A DNA stretch of 64,000 bases from Blautia sp. OF03-15BH (GCF_003463065.1 NZ_QSCM01000002.1:152752-216751), one strand, 5' to 3'; numbered from the stretch's first letter, positions 53,469 to 62,028 are shown. Numbers and translations: made by a program. Notes: generated by a model from the sequence alone, not told the origin.

Positions 53469-54482
53469 ATGGCAGCAAAAAGAACCTCTCATATGACCAG
53501 AAATCTCATCATCGCAGTACTTCCCCTTCTGGCGGCACTCATCTGCCTGGGGATTGGCAGATACTCCTTAGACGTCCGGGAAACGGTAAAAATCCTCTTT
53601 TCCGGTCTCACAGGTTATGAACCGGATCCAACCGGCTACACGGTTATTTTTAACGTAAGACTTCCCAGGATCCTTCTGGCGATCCTGGTGGGAGCCGGAC
53701 TTTCCTGTGCGGGAGCCGCTTTTCAGGGACTTTTTTCCAATCCACTGGCGACTCCGGACACCCTTGGCGTGGCCAGCGGTGCTTCCTTTGGCGCAGTCTT
53801 AGGTCTTCTGATGCACGGAAATTTGATCATGGTCCAGATTCTGGCCCTGATCTTTGGAGTTTTGTCCTGTATCATCACTTATTCCATCAGCAGGAGAAAC
53901 GAAAAAAGCAGCATTGTCATGATCGTTCTGGCCGGAATGGTGATCTCTGCGGTCTTTGAAGCACTTGTTTCTCTGATGAAGTACGTGGCAGATCCGGAGG
54001 AGGAACTTCCCACCATCACCTACTGGCTTATGGGAAGCATGTCCCGGAGCACCTACAACAACCTCATCATGGGAGCTCCCTTTATCATCGCCGGAATCCT
54101 TCTGATCTTTGCCCTCCGCTGGAGACTCAATATCATGTCTCTGAACGAAGATGAAGCCAGTTCTCTCGGTATGAACATTCAGATCATGCGTCTGATTTTT
54201 ATTGCAGCTTCCTCTATGATCACGGCTTCCTGTGTCTCCATGTGCGGTCAGGTGGGTTGGGTAGGACTTCTGATCCCCCATATTGCCCGGATGATCGGAG
54301 GAAACAATAATCGTTCCGTGATTCCCATGAGCATTGGCCTTGGAGCCTTTTTCATGATCATCATGGATACGTTTGCCCGGGCGGCCACGGCTGCGGAAAT
54401 TCCCATTTCCATTCTGACAGCCATTGTGGGGGCACCGGTATTTATCATACTTTTAAGAAAAACAGGAGGTGCCTGGTCATGA
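53469..54482 (+). CDS. FecCD-family ABC transporter permease
   Basis: 337 residues, about nine to ten helices. FecCD signatures visible: NVRLPRILLAILVGAGLSCAGAAFQGLFSNPLATPD-type region (residues 58-93), GAFGAV-like and the C-terminal CGQVGWVGLLIPHIARMIGG coupling loop (about residue 258-277). It transports iron-siderophore, haem or cobalamin complexes in all characterised relatives. Overlaps the ATPase gene by four bases. Confidence 0.92.
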   Translation: MAAKRTSHMTRNLIIAVLPLLAALICLGIGRYSLDVRETVKILFSGLTGYEPDPTGYTVIFNVRLPRILLAILVGAGLSCAGAAFQGLFSNPLATPDTLGVASGASFGAVLGLLMHGNLIMVQILALIFGVLSCIITYSISRRNEKSSIVMIVLAGMVISAVFEALVSLMKYVADPEEELPTITYWLMGSMSRSTYNNLIMGAPFIIAGILLIFALRWRLNIMSLNEDEASSLGMNIQIMRLIFIAASSMITASCVSMCGQVGWVGLLIPHIARMIGGNNNRSVIPMSIGLGAFFMIIMDTFARAATAAEIPISILTAIVGAPVFIILLRKTGGAWS

Positions 54483-55264
54483 TCTTTCGGGTAGAAAATG
54501 GATGTTTTGGATACAAAGAAAAGCAGATTCTGAAAAAAATCAGCTTTACCGTAGGAAACGGAGAAGTCCTTTCCGTTCTGGGCTCCAACGGTGTTGGAAA
54601 GACCACCCTCCTGAAATGCATGATGGGACTTCTGAAATGGAACAGTGGTCATTCTTATGTAGATGATCAGGAGATCAGCCAAATGAAACACAAAGATTTC
54701 TGGCAGAAAATCGCCTATGTTCCTCAGGCAAAAGGAGCTGCCTTTGGTTATTCCGCACTTGATATGGTAACTTTGGGACGGAGTGCTCATCTTGGAACCT
54801 TCGCCCAGCCTGGAAAAGAGGATCGTAAAGCAGCGGAAGAAGCCATGGAGGAAATTGGCATTACCTATCTTCGTGACAAGCTCTGTACGGAGATGAGCGG
54901 TGGAGAGCTTCAGATGGTTCTCATTGCAAGAGCTCTGACCATATCTCCTTCCATGCTGGTTCTGGACGAGCCGGAGTCCAACCTGGATTTCAAAAATCAG
55001 CTGATCATTCTGGAAACGATCCAAAAGCTCTCGAGAAATCGAGGGATTTCAGCAATCGTCAATACGCACTATCCGGAGCATGCCCTCAAGATTTCCGATA
55101 AAGCCCTGCTCCTCAACCAGGATGGGACGAACGTCTTTGGAAATGCAGACGCAGTTATCAACGTGGAAAACATGCGCCATTCTTTCTCTGTTCAGGTCCA
55201 TATCAATCAGTTTTCCGTAGATGGAAGGGATTACCGCAGTGTTGTTCCCCTTCATCTGGTGTGA
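54479..55264 (+). CDS. FecE/BtuD-type ABC transporter ATP-binding protein
   Basis: 261 residues. Walker A GSNGVGKTT (35-43), Q-loop YVPQAKG, signature MSGGELQMVLIARAL, Walker B LVLDEPESNLDF, switch His in VNTHYPEH. The FecE-type GYSALDMVTLGRSAHLG is present. Partner of the preceding permease and binding protein. The C-terminus has about 40 extra residues (HSFSVQVHINQFSVDG). Overlaps the permease gene at ATGA. Confidence 0.93.
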   Translation: MIFRVENGCFGYKEKQILKKISFTVGNGEVLSVLGSNGVGKTTLLKCMMGLLKWNSGHSYVDDQEISQMKHKDFWQKIAYVPQAKGAAFGYSALDMVTLGRSAHLGTFAQPGKEDRKAAEEAMEEIGITYLRDKLCTEMSGGELQMVLIARALTISPSMLVLDEPESNLDFKNQLIILETIQKLSRNRGISAIVNTHYPEHALKISDKALLLNQDGTNVFGNADAVINVENMRHSFSVQVHINQFSVDGRDYRSVVPLHLV

Positions 55265-55273
55265 GGTACCTCT

Positions 55274-55969
55274 ATGAAAATGATCACAGTGGCAGGCGCT
55301 CATGCCTGCGGAAAAACTTCCGTGATCCTGAAAACGGCAGAACTCCTCTTAAAAGAAAGCTGCCGGCCAGGAGTCATGAAGCTGGACTGTATTTCCAGTG
55401 ATGACGACCGGATCTACAGAGCAGCAGGAATCACGAATATTAAATACATTTCGGGAAATATCTGCCCGGATCATTATTTTGCGGATTCCATATCGGATAT
55501 TTTCCAGTGGGGTCTAAGAGAAAACCTGGATCTTCTCATCACGGAGAGTGCAGGTCTCTGCGGCAGATGTTCGCCTCATATCCGGGATATTCCGGCAGTC
55601 TGTGTCATTGACTGTCTTTCCGGCATCACTGCTCCGCAGAAAATCGGTCCGATGCTCCGTTATGCGGATTTCATTGCTGTGACAAAAGGTGATCTTGTTT
55701 CCCCTGCGGAGCGCGAAGTTTTTCTTCACAATATCCGCCTTGCCAACCGGAAAGCAAGAGTGAGTTTCATCAATGGGCTGACCGGTCAGGGTGCTTATCG
55801 GTTGGCAGCGTTCATCCGTGAAAGTGCAGAAGAGGAGACGATCGACGGTAAATTTTTACGCTTTACCATGCCTTCAGCGGTTTGCAGCTTCTGTGCCGGC
55901 CAGATGCAACTCCAACAGAAAGGAAACGGTGGACGAATCAAGAGAATGTGGGGAGAAAAGAATGGATAA
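55274..55969 (+). CDS. HypB/UreG-like metal-chaperone GTPase with extra cysteines
   Basis: 231 residues, SIMIBI-class P-loop protein. Walker A GAHACGKTS (8-16), switch-like KLDCISSDDDR (36-46), TESAGLCGRCSPHIRD with Cys96 and Cys99, G4-type TKGD (137-140; usual is NKxD) and the HypB/UreG GLTGQG near 169. The tail has CSFC (204-207). Such GTPases insert nickel, cobalt or other cofactors. In this operon it may mature the nitrogenase-like centre or hand over the imported metal. Which metal is not visible. ATG 55274 follows GGTACCTCT, a weak site. Confidence 0.8.
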   Translation: MKMITVAGAHACGKTSVILKTAELLLKESCRPGVMKLDCISSDDDRIYRAAGITNIKYISGNICPDHYFADSISDIFQWGLRENLDLLITESAGLCGRCSPHIRDIPAVCVIDCLSGITAPQKIGPMLRYADFIAVTKGDLVSPAEREVFLHNIRLANRKARVSFINGLTGQGAYRLAAFIRESAEEETIDGKFLRFTMPSAVCSFCAGQMQLQQKGNGGRIKRMWGEKNG

Positions 55970-56756
55970 GACATCAGAAAAAATCTTGCTTGGGTTCCCT
56001 GAATCTGTGGAATCTTTCACAGTCTATGGAGGTTCTGACAAGGACGGGATACCGGAGAATACAGAAGTAACGCTTCACAAAGGGGATTGCACCTGCGTCT
56101 GTGGAAAGACCGGTTCCGGAAAAACACGACTTCTGGAGGATATCGAGTATCTGGCCTCCGGCGATTCTCCATCCGGTCGAAAAATGCGGATCAACGGCCT
56201 TGAACTCACGGAAGAACTACGGCTGGAACTGGAAAACCGTTTTTGTGCCTGTCTTTCCCAAAGTATGAACTTTGTCATGGAACTTTCCTGCCGGGATTTT
56301 ATTTTTCAACATGCCGGAAGCAGGGGGATTCCCTGTACGGAAGAACTCATGGAAAAAATTCTCACCTGCGCTAATTCCCTGGCCGGTGAGCCACTTCACC
56401 CGGAGGATATGATCACTGCCTTGAGCGGTGGTCAGTCCCGGGCATTGATGATCGCAGATATCGCCTTTCTCTCTGCTGCACCGTCAGTTCTCATCGATGA
56501 GCCGGAAAACGCCGGCATCGATAAGGACGCAATCATCCGGCTTCTGGCAGAAAAAGGAAAGATCGTCCTCATTTCCACGCATGATCCGATCCTGGCTCTG
56601 TCCTGTAAAAAACGGATTTTTATTGAAAATGGCGGCATTCATGGGATTGTCACGCGAACGGCAGCAGAAAAGGAACTTTTAAGAAAACTTCGGAAACAGG
56701 AAGCGCAAATGAAAGAAATCCGAAATCAGATCCGTGGAGGAAAACACATTGGATAA
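55962..56756 (+). CDS. Stand-alone ABC ATPase with cysteines abutting the P-loop
   Basis: 264 residues. Walker A GKTGSGKT (48-55) is immediately preceded by CTCVC (Cys43, Cys45, Cys47), an arrangement I do not recognise in standard transporters. Signature LSGGQ (154-158), Walker B VLIDEPENAGID (Glu180), switch His207 in ISTHD. No permease of its own follows. It ends in a charged helix (AEKELLRKLRKQEAQ). ATG 55962 overlaps the previous stop (ATGGATAA). Possible roles: alternative partner of the FecCD permease, or a cluster or conformational factor for the complex. Confidence 0.75.
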   Translation: MDKTSEKILLGFPESVESFTVYGGSDKDGIPENTEVTLHKGDCTCVCGKTGSGKTRLLEDIEYLASGDSPSGRKMRINGLELTEELRLELENRFCACLSQSMNFVMELSCRDFIFQHAGSRGIPCTEELMEKILTCANSLAGEPLHPEDMITALSGGQSRALMIADIAFLSAAPSVLIDEPENAGIDKDAIIRLLAEKGKIVLISTHDPILALSCKKRIFIENGGIHGIVTRTAAEKELLRKLRKQEAQMKEIRNQIRGGKHIG

Positions 56757-57579
56757 AAAACATTATGACCTCTGGGCGGAAGTTCCAAGCCCCATCAAAA
56801 GCCGATTAAGAAACGTCTTTTCCGCCTATGCAGAAGACCTGAATGCTTACATTCCGGCTCAGGTTGGTGGAAACATGACAAAAGAAGAGTATTTAAAAGA
56901 GTGGAAACCCAAAGACCTTCCCGATGCCTGTTTTCTCATGGATTTCGGTGAATGCGCCGATCCGGTCTTTGCCGCTCTGGCAGAAAAAGTCTATGAAAAG
57001 CCAAAAATCCAGGCCTGGTTCCCGGAGGTGATGGCAGTGGATCTCAAACGCCTGGGCAACCGGAAAATCCCGGAAGCCTACGACGATCTTTTAAGAGAAG
57101 AGTACCTGGGCGAAATCTGCCTCATTGGAAATGCGAAAATGCCGGATCCCCTCACAAGTCTCTATATCCTTCGGAAATATGGAGCGGAAGGTTTAAATAG
57201 TTTTGTCCGAAATGTCGCATCCTTCGCTCCGCCTTCAGAGACGCTCCGCCATTTGGGGCATCCCTCCAACAGCTACGGTTCCATTTTTCTCATGCCTCCA
57301 CTTTTCGCCCAAATCTGTCTGGAGAAAGCAGCTGCAAGGGTCGTCATCCCTCAAACAGGAGCTCTCGCCGAACCTATGCTTCTTTATCAGAAATCCAGTG
57401 CCCCTGCGAAGGAAAAAATCCGCACCTTTTTTGAATCCACCACTTTCCGGGATCTCATGGCAGACTACCAGATGCCTGTTTTCGGAGACCACCGGTTCCG
57501 GATCGATGAGAGCTGCGGGAAACTGGCAACGGAAGAAGAGCTTACCATAGTCTTTCAGACGTTTCGAAACCATTCATAA
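56749..57579 (+). CDS. Cytosolic protein resembling type-2 substrate-binding proteins
   Basis: 276 residues from TTG 56749. TTG is chosen because GGAGG lies nine bases upstream and the junction mirrors the preceding one (TTGGATAA versus ATGGATAA); a GTG at 56734 has no site. No signal peptide. Segments LPDACFLMDFGECADPVFAALAEK, FPEVMAVDLKRLGNRKIPEAYDDLL, YLGEICLIGNAKMPDP and ILRKYGAEGLNSFVRNVAS resemble iron/thiamine-type SBP_bac_6 proteins. A cytosolic homologue could carry or deliver a cofactor within the cell. Similarity is by motif memory only. Confidence 0.65.
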   Translation: MDKKHYDLWAEVPSPIKSRLRNVFSAYAEDLNAYIPAQVGGNMTKEEYLKEWKPKDLPDACFLMDFGECADPVFAALAEKVYEKPKIQAWFPEVMAVDLKRLGNRKIPEAYDDLLREEYLGEICLIGNAKMPDPLTSLYILRKYGAEGLNSFVRNVASFAPPSETLRHLGHPSNSYGSIFLMPPLFAQICLEKAAARVVIPQTGALAEPMLLYQKSSAPAKEKIRTFFESTTFRDLMADYQMPVFGDHRFRIDESCGKLATEEELTIVFQTFRNHS

Positions 57580-57589
57580 AATCATACCC

Positions 57590-57630
57590 AAAAGCAAGAC
57601 CGTCTGTTCAGAAAACCGTCTTGCTTTTTT
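57590..57630 (+). terminator. Terminator of the nitrogenase-like operon
   Basis: AAAAGCAAGAC pairs with GTCTTGCTTTT, followed by TT. It closes the nine-gene operon. Confidence 0.88.
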
Positions 57631-57658
57631 CTTGGAGATTTTTATAAGATCTACTGAC

Positions 57659-57687
57659 TTGCACCTGAGCTTTAATGATGATAAACT
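57659..57687 (+). promoter_or_regulatory. Possible promoter of the DUF2284 gene
   Basis: TTGCAC (57659-57664), 17-base spacer, TAAACT (57682-57687). Moderate match; it makes the DUF2284 gene independent of the operon upstream. Confidence 0.5.
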
Positions 57688-57770
57688 GGTTATAAATAGA
57701 GTTTCCTTACAGCGGAATGATCCGCAGTCATGAAATATCTAAAAAAGTATTTATGAATGGAGTAGAACAT

Positions 57771-58256
57771 ATGCAAATCAATTATGATGACATCACCAGA
57801 GCAGCTATAAAACTTGGTTTTTCCGCGGCAGCCGTCATGGATACCGGAAATCTGGTCTTTAAACCGGAATACCGGGTATTCTGTGAAGAAAACCAGTGTG
57901 GAAATTACAACCTGAATCCGGCCTGTCCACCGGAGAGCGGAACGGTGGAAGAAATGGTGGCACGGGCCTTGAAATATGAAAAAACCCTGGTTCTTCAGAC
58001 CATCCAGACAATGGAGATGGACTACAAAAAAGCCAAACATTTTCATAATCAGCTGACAGAAAAGCTGGCTGAACAGATGAAAGAAGATGGATACACAGAT
58101 CTTCTCATCATGAGTGCCGGTCCCTACAAACATCATTCCTGCATGTCTGCCTACTGTGTGGATGCCCAGAAAATGGCAGATGCCGTAGGACTGATCTGCT
58201 GGGGAAATGACGATAAGATCCGCTATTTCTCACAGATTCTTTTCCATGACAAATGA
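57771..58256 (+). CDS. DUF2284 predicted metal-binding protein
   Basis: 161 residues from ATG 57771, preceded by TGGAGTAG. Several conserved Cys sit in the family pattern: QCGNYNLNPACPPESGTVEE, HHSCMSAYCVDAQKMADAVG and LICWGNDD. DUF2284 proteins are predicted to bind a metal or Fe-S cluster and are common in anaerobes. Just after the terminator of the nitrogenase-like operon; a functional link is possible but not shown. Confidence 0.85.
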   Translation: MQINYDDITRAAIKLGFSAAAVMDTGNLVFKPEYRVFCEENQCGNYNLNPACPPESGTVEEMVARALKYEKTLVLQTIQTMEMDYKKAKHFHNQLTEKLAEQMKEDGYTDLLIMSAGPYKHHSCMSAYCVDAQKMADAVGLICWGNDDKIRYFSQILFHDK

Positions 58257-58298
58257 GAAAAGAACGAATAGTAAAAAGAAAAAAGGGAAAAAAGAGTG

Positions 58299-59978
58299 AT
58301 GAATAAAAGCAGAAAACAAAAAGGAGCCGAAGCGTTCTGCATAACCGTTATACTGATATTTCTGTTTCTTTTGGTAAGGATCCTTTATCAGCCGGAAGCG
58401 ACAGCAGAAAGACTCAGCATCAGTTCACTGGGCAGCGGCTGGTATCAGATACGGGATGGAGAAAAGATCACCCTGGAACTTCCATGCCAGGTTCTGACCG
58501 ATGCAGATGGAAAAGCAGTCCTTTATAACGACACACTGTCTGCGGAAGACAAAGGAAAGATCGTGTCTACCAGAGGAATACAGGATCATCTGGAAGCCTA
58601 TATGGGTGATCGTCTTCTTTACCATTACAGTGATAACAGCTTTCTTAGAAACAAACCGATGAAAGGAAAACTATGGGCAGATATCTGCCTGCCGGATGAA
58701 ACGGGAGAAGAACCGTTATGCTTTATTTTTGAAGGAAAAGAAAACAGTCTGCTCTATGTACAAGTGCCCATCCTTGGAAGCTTTTCTTCCGTTGTCGGAC
58801 GTCATCTGCAGGAATCCATATTTTTGATTCTCATGGTCCTTGGAATGCTGGGAATGGGAATCGTAGCTGTGATCGTATTTCTGTACGCAAGACATCGGCA
58901 GATGTTGGAGAAACGCTTTCTTAATGTTGCTTTTTTTCTGATCCTGTGCAGTTTATGGTGTATTTTTGACTCAGGGCTCTACCAGATGTATGGACGGCAG
59001 AATGCCGCAGGAACACTGATCTCTTTTTATGCCTTTATGCTCCTGTCGATCCCGATGCTTCGGTTTGTGCAAAACACGGTGCGCAGCGAAGTACGGTGGA
59101 TCCCGCAAATATGGATGTTCCTTTTTTACGGGAATACGATTTTGCAGGGGATCTTGAATCTCCTGTTTCAGATCCCTTTCATACATATGCTAGTCCTGAC
59201 ACATCTTTTATTATTTACAGGAGTTGCTTCCATGATCCTTCTTCTCTGGAACGAATACCGAAAGACCGGGACTCAGGAATTGAGTCTCTGCCTGAAAGCA
59301 TTTGCTGTGCTGGGGATCAGTGGTGTACTCGCACTCATTTTATACTGGATCTTCTCTATTTACTGGTACGATACGGTTTTTCAGTTTGGGATTCTTCTTT
59401 ATATCGCATTCCTGTTCTGGGGACTGCTCTGTAAGGTGGCAAATGACTCGCAGTTCCGCCTGGAACAGGCTGTTTACGAAAGAATGTCTTTGGAAGACCG
59501 TATGACAGGGCTGAAGAACCGGAAGGCTTTTGAAAAATGTCTGGAAAAAATCCAGGAGGATTCCTTATTACTGGGAAATGCTTTGCTTCTGTTTATTGAT
59601 ATCACAGGCTTGAAAGAGATCAACGATACGTATGGCATGCGGCTGGGAGATGAGGCAGTCATCCGGACAGCACGAAGCATCCAGGCAGCCGGGAACCTGA
59701 TTTCCGAACAACAGGCAGAGTGCTTTCGGATCGACGGTGATGAATTTGCGGTTGTTGTGACCGATCCTCAAAAGCTTCCATCCGAGTGGATCCGGCTGAT
59801 AAAAGCAGAAATGGAAAACGAAGCCGCAGGTAAACACCCTATCCGTCTGAAATTCGGATACAGCTATCTGAGAAAAACAGATGGAGTCCTCAATTCCGTC
59901 AGCGACTGGAAACAGCAGGCAGACAGGATGCAGCATTACAACAAAGAAGAGACAGCGGAGGCAGACTATGATCTATAA
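58299..59978 (+). CDS. Membrane GGDEF protein with 7TMR-DISM-like sensor (putative diguanylate cyclase)
   Basis: 559 residues. Signal-anchor helix (about 12-30), an extracellular beta-rich region (40-165), about seven or eight helices (170-385), then a cytosolic GGDEF domain with DRMTGLKNRKAFEK. The signature reads RIDGDEF (479-483 DGDEF), so the first Gly is Asp; such variants can be active but this needs testing. ATG 58299 follows a purine-rich leader; GTG 58296 is an alternative. It overlaps the EAL-domain gene by 11 bases, implying a matched synthase/hydrolase pair. Confidence 0.88.
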   Translation: MNKSRKQKGAEAFCITVILIFLFLLVRILYQPEATAERLSISSLGSGWYQIRDGEKITLELPCQVLTDADGKAVLYNDTLSAEDKGKIVSTRGIQDHLEAYMGDRLLYHYSDNSFLRNKPMKGKLWADICLPDETGEEPLCFIFEGKENSLLYVQVPILGSFSSVVGRHLQESIFLILMVLGMLGMGIVAVIVFLYARHRQMLEKRFLNVAFFLILCSLWCIFDSGLYQMYGRQNAAGTLISFYAFMLLSIPMLRFVQNTVRSEVRWIPQIWMFLFYGNTILQGILNLLFQIPFIHMLVLTHLLLFTGVASMILLLWNEYRKTGTQELSLCLKAFAVLGISGVLALILYWIFSIYWYDTVFQFGILLYIAFLFWGLLCKVANDSQFRLEQAVYERMSLEDRMTGLKNRKAFEKCLEKIQEDSLLLGNALLLFIDITGLKEINDTYGMRLGDEAVIRTARSIQAAGNLISEQQAECFRIDGDEFAVVVTDPQKLPSEWIRLIKAEMENEAAGKHPIRLKFGYSYLRKTDGVLNSVSDWKQQADRMQHYNKEETAEADYDL

Positions 59979-61869
59979 TATTGATTTTCTGATCGCAGCG
60001 ATCGTTATACTGCTGCTGATCCTGTGGTATTTTCTTGGTCAGAAAAGAGCAGAAGATCTGAATAACCAGGTATTTCTTTTCTTCGCTGTTCTTGGCGTCC
60101 TGGATGTCATTGCAGAGTTTTTCAGTACCTACTGTATTACTTCGCCGGAAAGCGGCTTTGGAATAGCAACCGTATTTATAACAACGGTATTTTATCTGTT
60201 GCAGGCATTGCTTCCTTTTACGTTCCTCTGTTATATCCTGTCCATGCATGACAATAGACTCGTTTCCACAAAGAAAATGCTGTTATCCGGTCTGCCGACA
60301 CTGGTACTGATTGGTGTGATACTGACCAATCCGTTTACCGGGAAGCTTTTCTGTTTTGATCCGTCAAGAGGGTATGTAAAAGGGCCGTGGTATCTGCTGA
60401 TGTATTACAGTGCCATCCTTCATCTGGCTGTTGCTTTGTTCCTTATTATAATCTGGAGGAAGAAACTTGGTTTTCAAAGAGTGAAAGTGCTTCTGGAGAT
60501 CCTTGTGATATCCGGTGGCGGAGTGATCATTCAGCTTTTGAACCCTTTCCTTTTGACAACAGGCTTCGGCGTGAGTCTTAGCATACTTGCATTATTCATT
60601 ACCATCAACAATCCCTATGCAAACATGGACAGTCTTACCGGTCTGTACAATCATCTTTATCTGACCAGAAAAGGGAATGAACTGGTAACAGCCGGAAGAT
60701 CTTTTCACATCATTACCGTATATCTTTATCAGATAAAACATATCAATAAAATTGCGGGGATCCAGGGCGGTGACTTTGTCTTGCGTCTGACTGCCAGAAA
60801 GCTTGGTGCATTATGCGGAAGAAAAGCTTTTCATATTACGGGAAAACGTTTTTTGATCCTGACCTCTTCCCTGAAGGAATATGAATATTATCTTGACGAA
60901 CTGAAAAAGATCTTTGATGTGAACATAAAGCTGAATGTAGAAAATAAAAGTATCACGATCCCTGCGATCATAAGCGGTATCCTCCATGCAGAAAAACTGG
61001 GAGACAGCGGCCGCATCCTGGAATATGCCGAGTATCTGGAATCCTTATCACCGCAAAACGGGCTGACCGAAGTGATACAGGACGACCACCAGACCATGAA
61101 TGGCTTTCTCTATAATAAACGGGTGGAACAGTATCTGCATACGGCGATCGCAGAAGATTTGTTTGAACTTTATTACCAGCCGGTATATTCCACACAGGAA
61201 AAACGCTTTGTCACACTGGAAGCCCTGAGCCGTCTGCATCATCCGGAACTCGGATGGATCGCACCGGATGTATTTATCCAGATCGCGGAAAAGAATCATT
61301 TGATCGAACAGATCACAGATCTGCAGTTTTGCCGCGTCTGCAGATTTTTAAAAGAGCATGGAAAACTGATGGAACAGCTTCTGAACGTGAAAGTGAATCT
61401 CTCGTCTCTGGATCTGATGAGAACGGACTGTAGCAGCCATTTCATCCGCATCATGGACAAATATGAAATCCCTCATGAATGGATACAGTTTGAGATCACA
61501 GAAACTGTGGCAACGGAATATAATGCAAGTCTGAGAATGGTTGTGGATGAATTTACAGCCGCGGGGATCCGTCTCTGCCTGGATGATTTCGGTTCCGGCT
61601 ACGCCAATCTCAATACGGTCATGAAGCTTCCGTTTTCCACGATCAAGCTCGACCGGTCCCTTCTTTTTGATATCTGCAAGGATGAGAAAAGGGCACTGTT
61701 CTATCAAAGTGTTGTGGAGACCTTTCAGAAAATGAACTATCATATTGTTGCGGAAGGTGTGGAGACAAAAGAAGAAGTCGAACTGCTCAGCCGGTGGAGA
61801 GTCGATATGATCCAGGGATATTACTTTTCCAGACCTCTTCCTGCGGAAGAACTGCTGAAATTATTCTGA
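59968..61869 (+). CDS. Membrane cyclic-di-GMP phosphodiesterase (degenerate GGDEF + EAL)
   Basis: 633 residues from ATG 59968. Seven or so N-terminal helices (1-210), a GGDEF-like domain with NMDSLTGLYNHLYL but with KRFLILTSS where GGDEF should be (so no cyclase activity), then a full EAL domain: EALSR (418-422), LDDFGSGYANL (539 on), KLDRSLL, AEGVETKEE and QGYYFSRP. The metal and catalytic residues are present, so it should hydrolyse cyclic-di-GMP. Overlaps the preceding gene by 11 bases. Its stop codon lies at the left end of a folded repeat. Confidence 0.9.
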   Translation: MIYNIDFLIAAIVILLLILWYFLGQKRAEDLNNQVFLFFAVLGVLDVIAEFFSTYCITSPESGFGIATVFITTVFYLLQALLPFTFLCYILSMHDNRLVSTKKMLLSGLPTLVLIGVILTNPFTGKLFCFDPSRGYVKGPWYLLMYYSAILHLAVALFLIIIWRKKLGFQRVKVLLEILVISGGGVIIQLLNPFLLTTGFGVSLSILALFITINNPYANMDSLTGLYNHLYLTRKGNELVTAGRSFHIITVYLYQIKHINKIAGIQGGDFVLRLTARKLGALCGRKAFHITGKRFLILTSSLKEYEYYLDELKKIFDVNIKLNVENKSITIPAIISGILHAEKLGDSGRILEYAEYLESLSPQNGLTEVIQDDHQTMNGFLYNKRVEQYLHTAIAEDLFELYYQPVYSTQEKRFVTLEALSRLHHPELGWIAPDVFIQIAEKNHLIEQITDLQFCRVCRFLKEHGKLMEQLLNVKVNLSSLDLMRTDCSSHFIRIMDKYEIPHEWIQFEITETVATEYNASLRMVVDEFTAAGIRLCLDDFGSGYANLNTVMKLPFSTIKLDRSLLFDICKDEKRALFYQSVVETFQKMNYHIVAEGVETKEEVELLSRWRVDMIQGYYFSRPLPAEELLKLF

Positions 61870-62028
61870 ACGCAGATAAGCATTCCCCCGCTTCAAGTGC
61901 GCGGAGCACTAAGCGGCGGGTTAGGGGGGATGCTTCTGTCAGCGGGAGTTGAAAGCTCCCACTGACAGATCGCGAAGCGACTGCGTTCATGAGCAAGTAG
62001 CGAAGCGGATTGCGAATGTCCGCTTTAC
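61868..62028 (+). repeat. Long folded copy of a dispersed repeat element
   Basis: Outer stem GAACGCAG (61868-61875) with CTGCGTTC (61981-61988) encloses three arms: AAGCATTCCCCC/GGGGGATGCTT with inner CCGCTT/AAGCGG and AGTGC/GCACT; CTGTCAG-C-GGGAG/CTCCC-A-CTGACAG; and TCGC/GCGA. A further hairpin AAGCGGA/TCCGCTT (62004-62024) is shared with 19990-20037. Intergenic, no coding capacity; 161 bases. Confidence 0.75.
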
